From the NCBI GenBank assembly GCA_024663395.1, contig JANFAH010000115.1:1-64000 (forward strand): a DNA stretch of 64,000 nucleotides, in the 5' to 3' direction. The notes under the pieces were generated by a model. That model had not been told where the DNA came from. It ran no database searches and was given only the letters and a program-made list of their open reading frames with translations. This document shows positions 46,511 to 55,822 of the stretch, piece after piece. This DNA comes from Pisolithus tinctorius (Eukaryota; Basidiomycota; Agaricomycetes; Boletales; Pisolithaceae). Numbering within the stretch: the first letter of the stretch is position 1; each line of letters starts with the position of its first letter. The translations under genes and the position numbers were made by a program.

Positions 46511-48030
46511 AGAGCATCTGGTGTATGGCCGAGATGCCATGCTAGAGGCAGGGTTATGCATCAAAGCTCCACTTGTACAGCATCTACTCTTGCTTCTCCC
46601 TCCATTCATTGCCATGCCCCCTCGTAAAGCAGCAAAATCATCTGACCACAAGGGTAAATCTCATAGTTTGCAGTCCCCAGATGGCCACTCGATGCAAGTG
46701 TTGTGGTCAGATAAGGATACATTTGCTCTTCTTGACTTCATCGATTCCCACAAGGCAACCACTGGTGATGGTTTAAATTTCAAGGTGCCATTTTGGAATG
46801 CCTGTGCAGCTTCTCCGATGCTTGCAAACCCTGAGAAAGGGGGGCCCAAAACCCCTAAATCATGTAAAGAGAAATGGAAAAGGGTGCATGAGTCAGTCAA
46901 ATGACAGAATAACTAGCTGATATCACACAGCTACGAAGCACATACATGGTTGTTGATCATCTCAGCTGTTCATCTGGATTTGTGTATTCCCTGAAGTCAG
47001 GGGCTGATATCAGTGTTGCAAACAAGAATTCATGGGATGGTTACATGAAGGTATGATTCAATCTGATTGGATTGAATGTCCTGTGCTAATGACAATGTCA
47101 GCAGGTCCACAAGGATGCAGCCCCTTATGAAAACAAGGGATGGCTATTTTATGACAGGATGAGTGTGCTCATACCTTCCAAGTGCAAGGGCTTGAATTGC
47201 TTTTTGGCATTGAGTATCAACGATTCTTCTGGAGGCCTGTCCTGCACCAGGTTGAGTTCTTCCAACAGTGAGAGCATGGGGAACAACACACTGTCCCTGG
47301 GGTCACATTCCATTGACCTCACGATACCAGTGCCCATCGGAGGAAGTGCACCTAGCGCACCAGCAATCAGTCATGACGTGGATATGTCGTCCATTGTCTT
47401 ATCAGCATCGCCATCTACCAACCAAATGATTTTCTACCCATTCACAACTGGAAGCGCTGGCTTCAGTATGCCAACAACTTCCTATGCTCCACCATTGTGG
47501 CCATCTGCCAATCAACCCTTGTTCCACTCATTTGCAGCTGGAAATCCCATCCCTGCTATGCTAACAACTTCCCATCACCTGGTGCCATCTACTGTCACTT
47601 CAGAACATAGCAGATCTACTTTTAACTGGTGCTCAGACCAGTCTGCTGCCCCCCCTGGCACACCATCAAACTTCACTCCTCCAACTGCCCTGTCATCATT
47701 CAATGGCTCGTATGTCAGCTCTGTCAAGCCATCCTCAAGTATTTCGGCTCATATGGAGCACTCCAGAAAGCAGAAGGCAGACAACGACAACGATCAATCT
47801 GTCATATTGGGTGCTCTTTCAAGCACTGTGGGTTCAACCACCTCATCAGCACGAAAGCAACGCACAGGGAACATGATACTTGAACAAGTGGAAGAGGAAG
47901 TTGGAGGTATCCATGGTACAGTCTGCTCGCATATGACCGCTGTCACCCATGCAATCACATCCCTTGTGGAGTCACCTGTGCCTGTTCAACCTGTGGCCAA
48001 TCCCAAGCCTGATTTCCACCAAGACCTGGT

Positions 48031-49840
48031 GTGAGTCAAAGTGAGGTTCAGTGGTGGAAACCAACCAAAACCAACACAAAAGACAAAAAGGGCGAGTGGT
48101 GGTGTGCCTATGTGGTACCTAGATGGTAGAACCTTTGATTTGGGAGGGTTTTTGCGAACTACAACACTCAAAGATGAATGCTGAGGGTTGGGGGTGCTCC
48201 TGACAAAGAGGGAGCAAGAATGTGATAGATCGTGATGGAGTAGACTGCTGTCAGCCTACAGATGGATGGATGATGACTTAATTCGACGTCCTAGGCTGCA
48301 CTGAGCTCAGGAAGGGCTTGGAGCAAAGTATATTGATAATAGATGATGATAAGTGAAGTAGACGATAGCTAGACCCTTAATAAAGTCTCAACTATCAAAG
48401 CTGATGAATGATTCTCTGAGTGATGATAAAATGCGAGCAAGAGGGGCTCTCTGATGTCTTCTCCTCCTTTCCCACCTAAGTACAGTGACTTATATACAGT
48501 ACAGGGGCATTGCCTATGGAAAACAAGGTGCAAACACTTGGTAAGTGATTGGTAACTGATGAGTAAGGAATGTAAGGAATGGGTAATCATCTTGGAAAGC
48601 ATTGGTAAACATTGGTAAGGATAAGTAAGCCAAAAAGCAAAGAATCAGTAAGCAAAGTCAAAAGATTGGTAAGTATTGGCAATAGGTGAGTCAAGGACAG
48701 TCAGAATGTCAGAGTATGAGTCAAGTAATGTGAGGAACTGGGAAAACACACTGGAATCACATTAGGGGGAGGCTGTGCATGTCACATCTCGAAGAGATCT
48801 CCTTTGGGCCAAAGTGGGATGACAGAGAGGCAGTGCCAATCTGATACCGATACAGTACATCCAAAAGTGGACAGGGTGAGTCAGATGTCAATAGGGGTCA
48901 AGCTTTGGGGGTCTGTGGGGTGACAGGAGCATAGGGGATCACAACTTTCCCCCCCAAACCATCCTCTCAGTGAAGCAAATAAAACTTCATGAATGAGGCT
49001 CTGATGGAAGAAAGGATGAAGGGGGAGCGTCTTCTGCTGTATCTTGCAATAAGGAGGCAAGATGTGCATCATACTCGTCATGGATGTGATCAGGGAGAGT
49101 AGAGAACAGTAGATTATACTGTAGCTGTTGCAATTTTGGGAGAATGACAGATGAGACTGGTATGAAGATGTTGCAGGGAGCAGGGAGGAAGGATCCATAT
49201 GCTTCTTGGACTGGAGAGACTGAAACGACCACATAAGACCTTTCCAAGCAAATGACAGACCTGAGGCGACCAAAGAATGTCCTCCTAGAGGTCATACTGA
49301 CAAAAAGAATGCACTGTCCAAGCTGGATGGGCTGAGAGGGGGCAGATGAGGATGGGATGTACCAGGATGCTTCAGGACAGAAGCTGGTAGGAACTCCTGG
49401 TAGATATACATAGCCATGGTCCCTAGCAAAGGGGACAAGCGAAATGATTGATGTGGAGGCAGCCATATCAGAAGAATTAGCGAAATGAGCATCTTGTTGG
49501 AGGGAGTGCTGTAGAAACATGTGGAGTGTGCAAATCCTTTCCAATTTTGGAAGGTAGGATCACGTGGCTGAGCACTACAAGTGAGTGTGGGAATGGTTTC
49601 GGTATCTGCAGAACTGGCAGAGATATGTCAAAAACTGGGATGCCATACACAGGCGCTTAAGAATTTTGACCAGTGCTTAACTCGCTCCCTTCTTTTTCTT
49701 TGGCATTGACAACTCGTTCTTGTGCAAGGGATGACTGCCAACATTTCTGGCTGTCCTTCTTTGCATGAGAGCTATTGTCTTCATCTCCATTCATCAGCTG
49801 TATCCATGTCCACCTCACCAAACACCTTTGGTGTGTGACA
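48031..49840 (-). mobile_element. Unclassified 1.8-kb element, copy 2
   Basis: Almost identical to 5892-7698. CTGGT occurs on both sides (48,026-48,030 and 49,841-49,845), and excision with one copy restores the host ORF exactly. The termini therefore are GTGAGTC (or TGTGAGTC with a 4-bp CTGG duplication) and TGTGTGACA. It carries one damaged hypothetical ORF. No replication or transposition gene is visible. A solo LTR with TG...CA ends is the simplest reading, although 1.8 kb is long for one. Confidence 0.75.
48987..49544 (-). pseudogene. Damaged copy of the 1.8-kb element's hypothetical protein
   Basis: It shares about 150 C-terminal residues with the 220-aa frame at 6846-7508 (for example QEAYGSFLPAPCNIFIPVS). 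The N-terminal part is out of frame because of indels near 49,490. It has no recognised domain. Confidence 0.4.
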
Positions 49841-50312
49841 CTGGTCCATCCATTGGTGACCGAGGCAACACAGAAGCTGTTGCTGTTGGACATGGATAAG
49901 TTCTCACCAGCTGACATTGTCAGGATTGCAAATCACTTTGAGGGAAATTTTGCCCATGCCAGTCTGTACTTATCACTCACTAGTGATCCTGACTGTATGG
50001 CTACAGTTCAGCATGCATGGCTTGAGGCAAAGCTCAATGAGATTGGGAGACATTTGCAATAGTTGTTGTACTTGCAGCTTGTAGTGTTCATTTTTACCTT
50101 TACATTTGTTGCAATATCATCTGCATTTTGGTTCTCAAAGTCTACCTCTGGAGACTCAAAAAGAAATGCATTTTGGATCATACGGGTAGCGTAACGTAGA
50201 GGGAAATGATGGTATATAAATGCTAATCCATGATGAACTCTCCCCTTCATACTTGTTCGGCAATGTAACTATTCCAAATGCTTTGTGCGGTTGCACCCCA
50301 CCTCACCAGAGT

Positions 50313-52807
50313 CTGCTGACTTTGACCAAGCGATGTGGTAGTTACCACAAAAGCAGTTACAGAATTCATGGCAACTACCACTTCCCAATATAGACAATGC
50401 CCCCTGAGTGACAACCTCTGTCGGTGTTTGAAAAAAATTCAGATTGGAATGTTCCCACGGCAGGTTGCCCTGTCACGAATATTGATAATTTGCACCTGTA
50501 CTGTGGCTATACAGATGAGCATGTGACCAGTAGATGTGATGGTCACATGATGAGTGACATAAGCAGAGATGACCCTAGATCACGTGATTTTTACGTAATC
50601 GATTACGTGATGGCGATCATCTGGAGCGTTCTGTTACGTAATTTATCACGTGATCGTGGGAAAATATGCATGTGACTTAATCAATGGCACATGACAAGGT
50701 ACAATCATAGATCATCCAACCTATTACATAATGATCACATGTCAGTTTCTCCCCAGAACACTTGGTTATGTAATGGGTCACGTGATTGTGAGACAATAGA
50801 CATGTGACCACTCCTGCAGCATCACATGACAAGGTACAATCATAGATCATGTGACCTTTTACATAATGATCATGTGGCAATAACTCTCCGGTCCATTGGC
50901 TTATGTAATAGGTCACATGACTGTACTCATCATGTGATCTCACCTCTAGCACTCTGCACGTGACTCAATCCATATCACATGACCAGCAATCCCACCCCTA
51001 CTCACATGCTGGGCATTTGTGGCTGTGCTAAAAATGCGAATTGTGTCCCCACCCATTCAATTCTTGACATATGGATCTGAATTTTTGTGTGTAGAATAGG
51101 CTACCATGTTGCTACACATTGTCAAAGGCACAGGCTGTCTGGTCCAGCAGTTGCTGAGATATAATGGAAATGAAAATGCCAACAAAACATCACACCATTC
51201 AACTTACACATCCTTCATGCCATATCTGAAACTTCAGGAGGGTTGAAGAAGATTCCTTCAATGCATTTCCAAAGTTTCAAGTTTATCCATTTAGAATTGA
51301 GTGAGCAGCAAGCCAAATACTGATCCCAGAAGCGTGGGAAAGCTTCAAAAAGAGAAAATAAAATAGTGGAGATTTTGAAAACATATCAAAAACATAGCAC
51401 AGCACATCCCACAGTGCAGCTACCACTACCAGAACTTAGGTGAGGGATATTGGGACATGGTGGAAGATATTAGTAACAAGTGCCTGGTGAGATATCCACT
51501 TAAACATGTCAAAATTGCGAAAATGTGTGCAATGGGGTAGTGGTGTTGACCTTGCACTGGCATAAATCTCCCATTGTCCCAATGAGCAAGTGTACCATTC
51601 CGCATTTTTGACCATTTGCAGTGAGTATCACATCAGGCACTTGTTACTAATATCTTCCACCATGTCCCAATATCCCTCACCTAAGTTCTGGTAGTGGTAG
51701 CTGCACTGTGGGATGTGCTGTGCTATGTTTTTGATATGTTTTCAAAATCTCCACTATTTTATTTTCTCTTTTTGAAGCTTTCCCACGCTTCTGGGATCAG
51801 TATTTGGCTTGCTGCTCACTCAATTCTAAATGGATAAACTTGAAACTTTGGAAATGCATTGAAGGAATCTTCTTCAACCCTCCTGAAGTTTCAGATATGG
51901 CATGAAGGATGTGTAAGTTGAATGGTGTGATGTTTTGTTGGCATTTTCATTTCCATTATATCTCAGCAACTGCTGGACCAGACAGCCTGTGCCTTTGACA
52001 ATGTGTAGCAACATGGTAGCCTATTCTACACACAAAAATTCAGATCCATATGTCAAGAATTGAATGGGTGGGGACACAATTCGCATTTTTAGCACAGCCA
52101 CAAATGCCCAGCATGTGAGTAGGGGTGGGATTGCTGGTCATGTGATATGGATTGAGTCACGTGCAGAGTGCTAGAGGTGAGATCACATGATGAGTACAGT
52201 CATGTGACCTATTACATAAGCCAATGGACCGGAGAGTTATTGCCACATGATCATTATGTAAAAGGTCACATGATCTATGATTGTACCTTGTCATGTGATG
52301 CTGCAGGAGTGGTCACATGTCTATTGTCTCACAATCACGTGACCCATTACATAACCAAGTGTTCTGGGGAGAAACTGACATGTGATCATTATGTAATAGG
52401 TTGGATGATCTATGATTGTACCTTGTCATGTGCCATTGATTAAGTCACATGCATATTTTCCCACGATCACGTGATAAATTACGTAACAGAACGCTCCAGA
52501 TGATCGCCATCACGTAATCGATTACGTAAAAATCACGTGATCTAGGGTCATCTCTGCTTATGTCACTCATCATGTGACCATCACATCTACTGGTCACATG
52601 CTCATCTGTATAGCCACAGTACAGGTGCAAATTATCAATATTCGTGACAGGGCAACCTGCCGTGGGAACATTCCAATCTGAATTTTTTGCAAACACCGAC
52701 AGAGGTTGTCACTCAGGGGGCATTGTCTATATTGGGAAGTGGTAGTTGCCATGAATTCTGTAACTGCTTTTGTGGTAATTACCATGGTCATTTGGTCAAA
52801 ATCAGCT
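50313..52807. repeat. Near-perfect palindrome, 1,174-bp arms, 147-bp spacer
   Basis: Left arm 50,313-51,486 and right arm 51,634-52,807 are reverse complements, with few mismatches in the inner 1.1 kb and some divergence in the outermost 25 bp. The arms hold the last roughly 200 bp of the Harbinger transposase gene and a 400-bp stretch dense in TCACGTGA and TCACATGA. They also carry an identical 91-codon frame in both arms (50,677-50,952 minus and 52,168-52,443 plus) that I regard as non-coding. Cruciform formation is possible. Confidence 0.95.
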
Positions 52808-53490
52808 GATACGGCTGCCCACCTCTCTGACATCCAAAGGCATTCTGCGGCAGTTGGAATGCCATTGGTGATCACACCGATCACCTCTTCCGACTCGTCT
52901 GGCAGTGGAGGCAGTACGAAGCCTTCAATGTCGTCTAATTCCAACAGATCATACATGCAGATGATGTTGTGAATGCAACACAAAGCAGGAGGGATATGGG
53001 TCTGGACATCCATGCCGTACTCTGGAGGCATGACGAGAATTCAGAAGTGCCATTTGATGACTCTGATTATCTGTTCGATCATGTTTCGAAGCTGTGCATG
53101 GCAAAGGTTGTAGCATTCCTCAGCATTTACTGGTCTGTAAATTCCAATGAATTATAAGTAAATAAAAACACCAATAGCAATACTTACTGTATGTGTGCAC
53201 AGCCCCATTCTGCAAGATGGTATCGTTGCCCTCAGAATGGAGTTAGGAGTTGGGGGCAATTGGGGAACCCTGCATCAGCAAGGTAGTACTTGCTGTCCGG
53301 AATAGCGAGATCACTCAGCTGTGCATCGTGATAGACCAACAAGTCAGCCACAGATGCCTCCCACCCACTAAGGACATATGTGAAGTGCATATCGAAATCA
53401 CATCAGAGCAGGCAATTCTGGGAGGTGAAACCTTTGTGATTTTGCATTGCATCCCTTTCCTCCAAACTGGGAGCACATGCAATGTGCATC
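52594..53490 (-). pseudogene. Harbinger 2 transposase, C-terminal part
   Basis: The minus strand continues the transposase after the Gypsy insertion: MHIACAPSLEERDAMQNHKG, FDMHFTYVLSGWEASV, LLVYHDAQLSDL, YYLADAGFPNCPQLL. A C-terminal exon follows with PPEYGMDVQTHIPPALCCIHN, IEGFVLPPLPDESEE and a Met/Thr-rich tail (stop 52,594). TGA stops interrupt NCLL-CDFDM and TPF-GQRYHL, where related transposases have coding codons, so it was dead or dying independently of the Gypsy insertion. Confidence 0.75.
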
Positions 53491-54185
53491 TGTTATGCCC
53501 GCTCAGAGGTCTCTTTCCTTTTTCGGCTTCTTCCCCTAAACGGTATGTCACGTGTGTCACGTGCCTCGTCGCGTCGATTGTCCTCGCCGTGGTCGTCCTC
53601 AGTCTCAAGGCTCGTGCAGCCTTCGGATCACCGGCGGTGGTGGTATTTCCAATACCAACTGATGCTGCATACGCCCTCGTCACGCTGACTCGTAGCTGCG
53701 CCCGCAGCTGATGGACGTATATTTCATTTACGTTTACTTCCTGCTCCGTACGTATCCTGACTCGCTTGTGTTGCCTGTATGTTCGTTTCCCTTGCCTCGG
53801 TACTGGTGCCCCTCGCTGCGGACTGCGTCCGCAGCCGGTATGGCAGTGTCCGCAGTACCTGACTCGTTTCTATTTCATCGTTTACTTGTTTACGACTAAC
53901 TGTGGATGTGTATACGGTACAAACCCTCGACGGGTATATAAGTAGAGAGTACCGTACGGTGTATCCTCAGTTTTTCGATTTCTTGCAATCTCCATCATCT
54001 TTGACTCGTTCCCTTGTCTTCTCCCCGTCGCGATCTCAGAAGAACTCGCCAGTGGACAAGACCTCTGATCGGAACTCGTCAATAACAAAGAGACCATAGG
54101 GGTTATGATAAGTTCGGCCCGTAGATCCACCTCGTGACATTCGTGCCTAGTCCATTTGACGAAGTCACTCGTTACGAGCATAACA
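53491..54185 (+). repeat. 5' LTR of Gypsy chromovirus
   Basis: 695 bp, starting TGTTATGCCC and ending GCATAACA, a perfect 8-bp inverted terminal pair. It differs from the 3' LTR at one position (G at 53,815, A at 61,188). The target duplication GCATC is at 53,486-53,490 and 61,559-61,563. It contains a TATATAA box at 53,935-53,941. Confidence 0.97.
53935..53981 (+). promoter_or_regulatory. LTR TATA box and inferred start of R with self-primer sequence
   Basis: TATATAA (53,935-53,941) is followed 28 nt later by AGTTTTTCGATTT (53,969-53,981). These 13 nt are the exact reverse complement of the first 13 bases after the LTR (54,186-54,198). If transcription begins near 53,969, the RNA 5' end can pair with the primer-binding site, as established for Tf1-type elements. 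Confidence 0.7.
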
Positions 54186-54424
54186 AAATCGAAAAACTCT
54201 GCGCAGCTTTCGGAACTCGTTCGACCTCTTCAAAAAAGTCAAACTCGTTCCTGCGGTTACTGAACTTCAACAAACCGCTTCAATCAAATCATCTACCGGC
54301 TTAACGCTCTACAGGCTCCCACCTGGGATTAATAGATCGCCTCCCTAGAGTCCGGAATCTTTCTCCCCTTTCTACGAATAACTGACAGGTTACCTTCGGG
54401 TTATAAATCCTCCCTCAGTCTCCG
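54186..54424 (+). promoter_or_regulatory. Primer-binding site and gag leader
   Basis: AAATCGAAAAACT starts at the first base after the LTR and is complementary to 53,969-53,981. No tRNA 3'-end complement is apparent. The leader to the gag frame contains no ATG. Confidence 0.65.
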
Positions 54425-55822
54425 TTGTCACTTTTCGTAAAAGTGTCTTCACCCAAGAAGAGTAAGCCTCCAGTCCCACCTCGAACTAATCCGCTCGGAC
54501 TAGGAAGGAATCCCCCTTTACCCCCTATCCCGTACGGAAAACTAGGACCGTCTTACTCAGCAACAAACCCACGTATCTCGTTCCTTTCACGGTATCGAGA
54601 AGAAGAAATCGCCTATAGTTCAGAAGAAGAGGACCGGAAGTCCAACACGTCGTTAGGATCTATCCTCAAAGAAGAAGAAGGCGAACCCGTAATGTCGATG
54701 ACGCAAGGTCACGGAGAGTCCACTCCGGAAATGCCTCAGAGAGTGTTCTCAGAAGAGGAGGTGCGTCAACAGCTCGAGGAGCAACGCCACCGCTTGGCCG
54801 AAGAAGCGAGAAGGATGGTAGCCGAAGCAGGGGATCCTTTCCCCAGAGGCGTCCCTACCCAGGGAATGCTAAAAGATTGGTACGCTCGAAACTTTGGTAA
54901 GGATGTACCCCCAGAGCCCTACCCAGATAGCGGCAGTAAGGGAAAGTCCCGTGCCGAAGACAATGACGATTACCGCCCACGTCCCCCCAATGGAGGACGG
55001 GAATTCAACGTCGGCAAACCAGGAGAATATGACGGAAGCCATAATAGTCTTCAGACTTGGCTTACGCAAATCGAAGGTTATCTTAATCTTAATCGACACG
55101 TTTACAGCACCGATTCCCTTAGGATCGCGTTCGCCCTCACCTATATGACAAAAGGAGCAGCCGTTTCATTCGCCGAGAACTATCAAAACGAAAACCGCCT
55201 CAATGATGGAAGTATCTATTACATGGATACCTTCCGGATTTTCGTTGAACGACTCAAAGCCACCTTCGAGTCTGGCGACCAAACCGCTCTCGCCATCTTA
55301 CGTCTGTCAAGTATTGAACAAGGTGATCGCGAGCTCGAGGCGTATATCGCAGAGTTCACCGGGCTGGTTAACAAAGCACAGCTGAAGGAGGAATCCCGCG
55401 AAGCCGGGATCTTCTTTGGAAAGGGTCTCTCAAAGGAATACCGCAATTGGGTCCTCAATAGCAGTCGAGCCCCTAATACGGTTGGCGAATGGATCAAGGT
55501 CGCGGGAGAAGCCCGAACAGCGATCGGCACTCGCAATATCCTGGAAGGGAAGGAATCTCGGAACGAAAGGAAGTACATTCATTTCCGAAGTTCTAACCGA
55601 GATCCGAATGCTATGGATGTCGATAAACGAAAGAAGAACATCCGGCGCTCCGTCGCTGATGTAACGTGTTTTAACTGCAATAAGAAAGGTCACTACAAGA
55701 GTGAATGCAAAGTTAAGCAACTTTCCAACGTTCGCATCGTCGTGTCCGAGGACGGAACCAAAACGGCGTATGTGGGAAATAGGGAAGCCAACGATGACGA
55801 AAAGAAGTTGTTGGGTTTTTAA
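54407..55822 (+). CDS. gag: Gag polyprotein of Gypsy chromovirus
   Basis: The frame is open from 54,407 (stop codon just before) to TAA at 55,820-55,822. The first ATG in frame, and the first after the LTR, is at 54,692. The 95 codons before it would need a non-AUG start or another arrangement. The protein has a Pro-rich N-terminus, a charged Glu/Arg coiled segment (EEQRHRLAEEARRMV), a retrotransposon-gag capsid-like region (YDGSHNSLQTWLTQIEGYL, YMTKGAAVSFAENY, LRLSSIEQGDRELEAYIAEF) and one CCHC zinc knuckle (CFNCNKKGHYKSEC at 55,667-55,708). It forms the virus-like particle and binds RNA. No stops, CpG-rich, young. Confidence 0.93.
   Translation: MLPQSPLSLFVKVSSPKKSKPPVPPRTNPLGLGRNPPLPPIPYGKLGPSYSATNPRISFLSRYREEEIAYSSEEEDRKSNTSLGSILKEEEGEPVMSMTQGHGESTPEMPQRVFSEEEVRQQLEEQRHRLAEEARRMVAEAGDPFPRGVPTQGMLKDWYARNFGKDVPPEPYPDSGSKGKSRAEDNDDYRPRPPNGGREFNVGKPGEYDGSHNSLQTWLTQIEGYLNLNRHVYSTDSLRIAFALTYMTKGAAVSFAENYQNENRLNDGSIYYMDTFRIFVERLKATFESGDQTALAILRLSSIEQGDRELEAYIAEFTGLVNKAQLKEESREAGIFFGKGLSKEYRNWVLNSSRAPNTVGEWIKVAGEARTAIGTRNILEGKESRNERKYIHFRSSNRDPNAMDVDKRKKNIRRSVADVTCFNCNKKGHYKSECKVKQLSNVRIVVSEDGTKTAYVGNREANDDEKKLLGF
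55813..55822 (+). promoter_or_regulatory. Predicted -1 ribosomal frameshift site between gag and pol
   Basis: G-GGT-TTT in gag frame is a canonical X-XXY-YYZ heptamer (55,813-55,819), placed directly before the gag TAA. The pol frame is -1 relative to gag and is open across this point, continuing as GGG TTT TTA AAG. Confidence 0.6.

Larger units (their letters stand above)
46614..50062 (+). pseudogene. Harbinger 2 SANT/Myb-like ORF, split by the 1.8-kb element
   Basis: ATG 46,614 opens MPPRKAAKSSDHKGKS and the SANT-like part LWSDKDTFALLDFIDSH, NFKVPFWNACAAS, KTPKSCKEKWKRVHES. The frame is disturbed near 46,903. Exons resume with GFVYSLKSGADISVAN and KDAAPYENKGWLFYDRM. A long Ser/Pro-rich frame then runs to HQDLV at 48,030. 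Removing the inserted element with one target duplication continues it as HPLVTEATQKLLLLDMDKF to the stop at 50,062, typical of the C-terminal helical part of this family. It is the DNA-binding partner of the transposase further right. Confidence 0.75.

Noticed and set aside
50008..50250. 80-codon minus-strand frame near the end of the SANT ORF
   Set aside because: It overlaps the C-terminus and trailer of the plus-strand SANT ORF, has no recognisable motif and no homologous counterpart.
50677..52443. Identical 91-codon frames in both palindrome arms
   Set aside because: They are forced by the inverted repeat and consist of translated TCACATGA-type motifs; no domain or start context supports a protein.
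53491..54185. Several short open frames inside both LTRs
   Set aside because: They are identical because the LTRs are identical, are short, and run on both strands with no domain.
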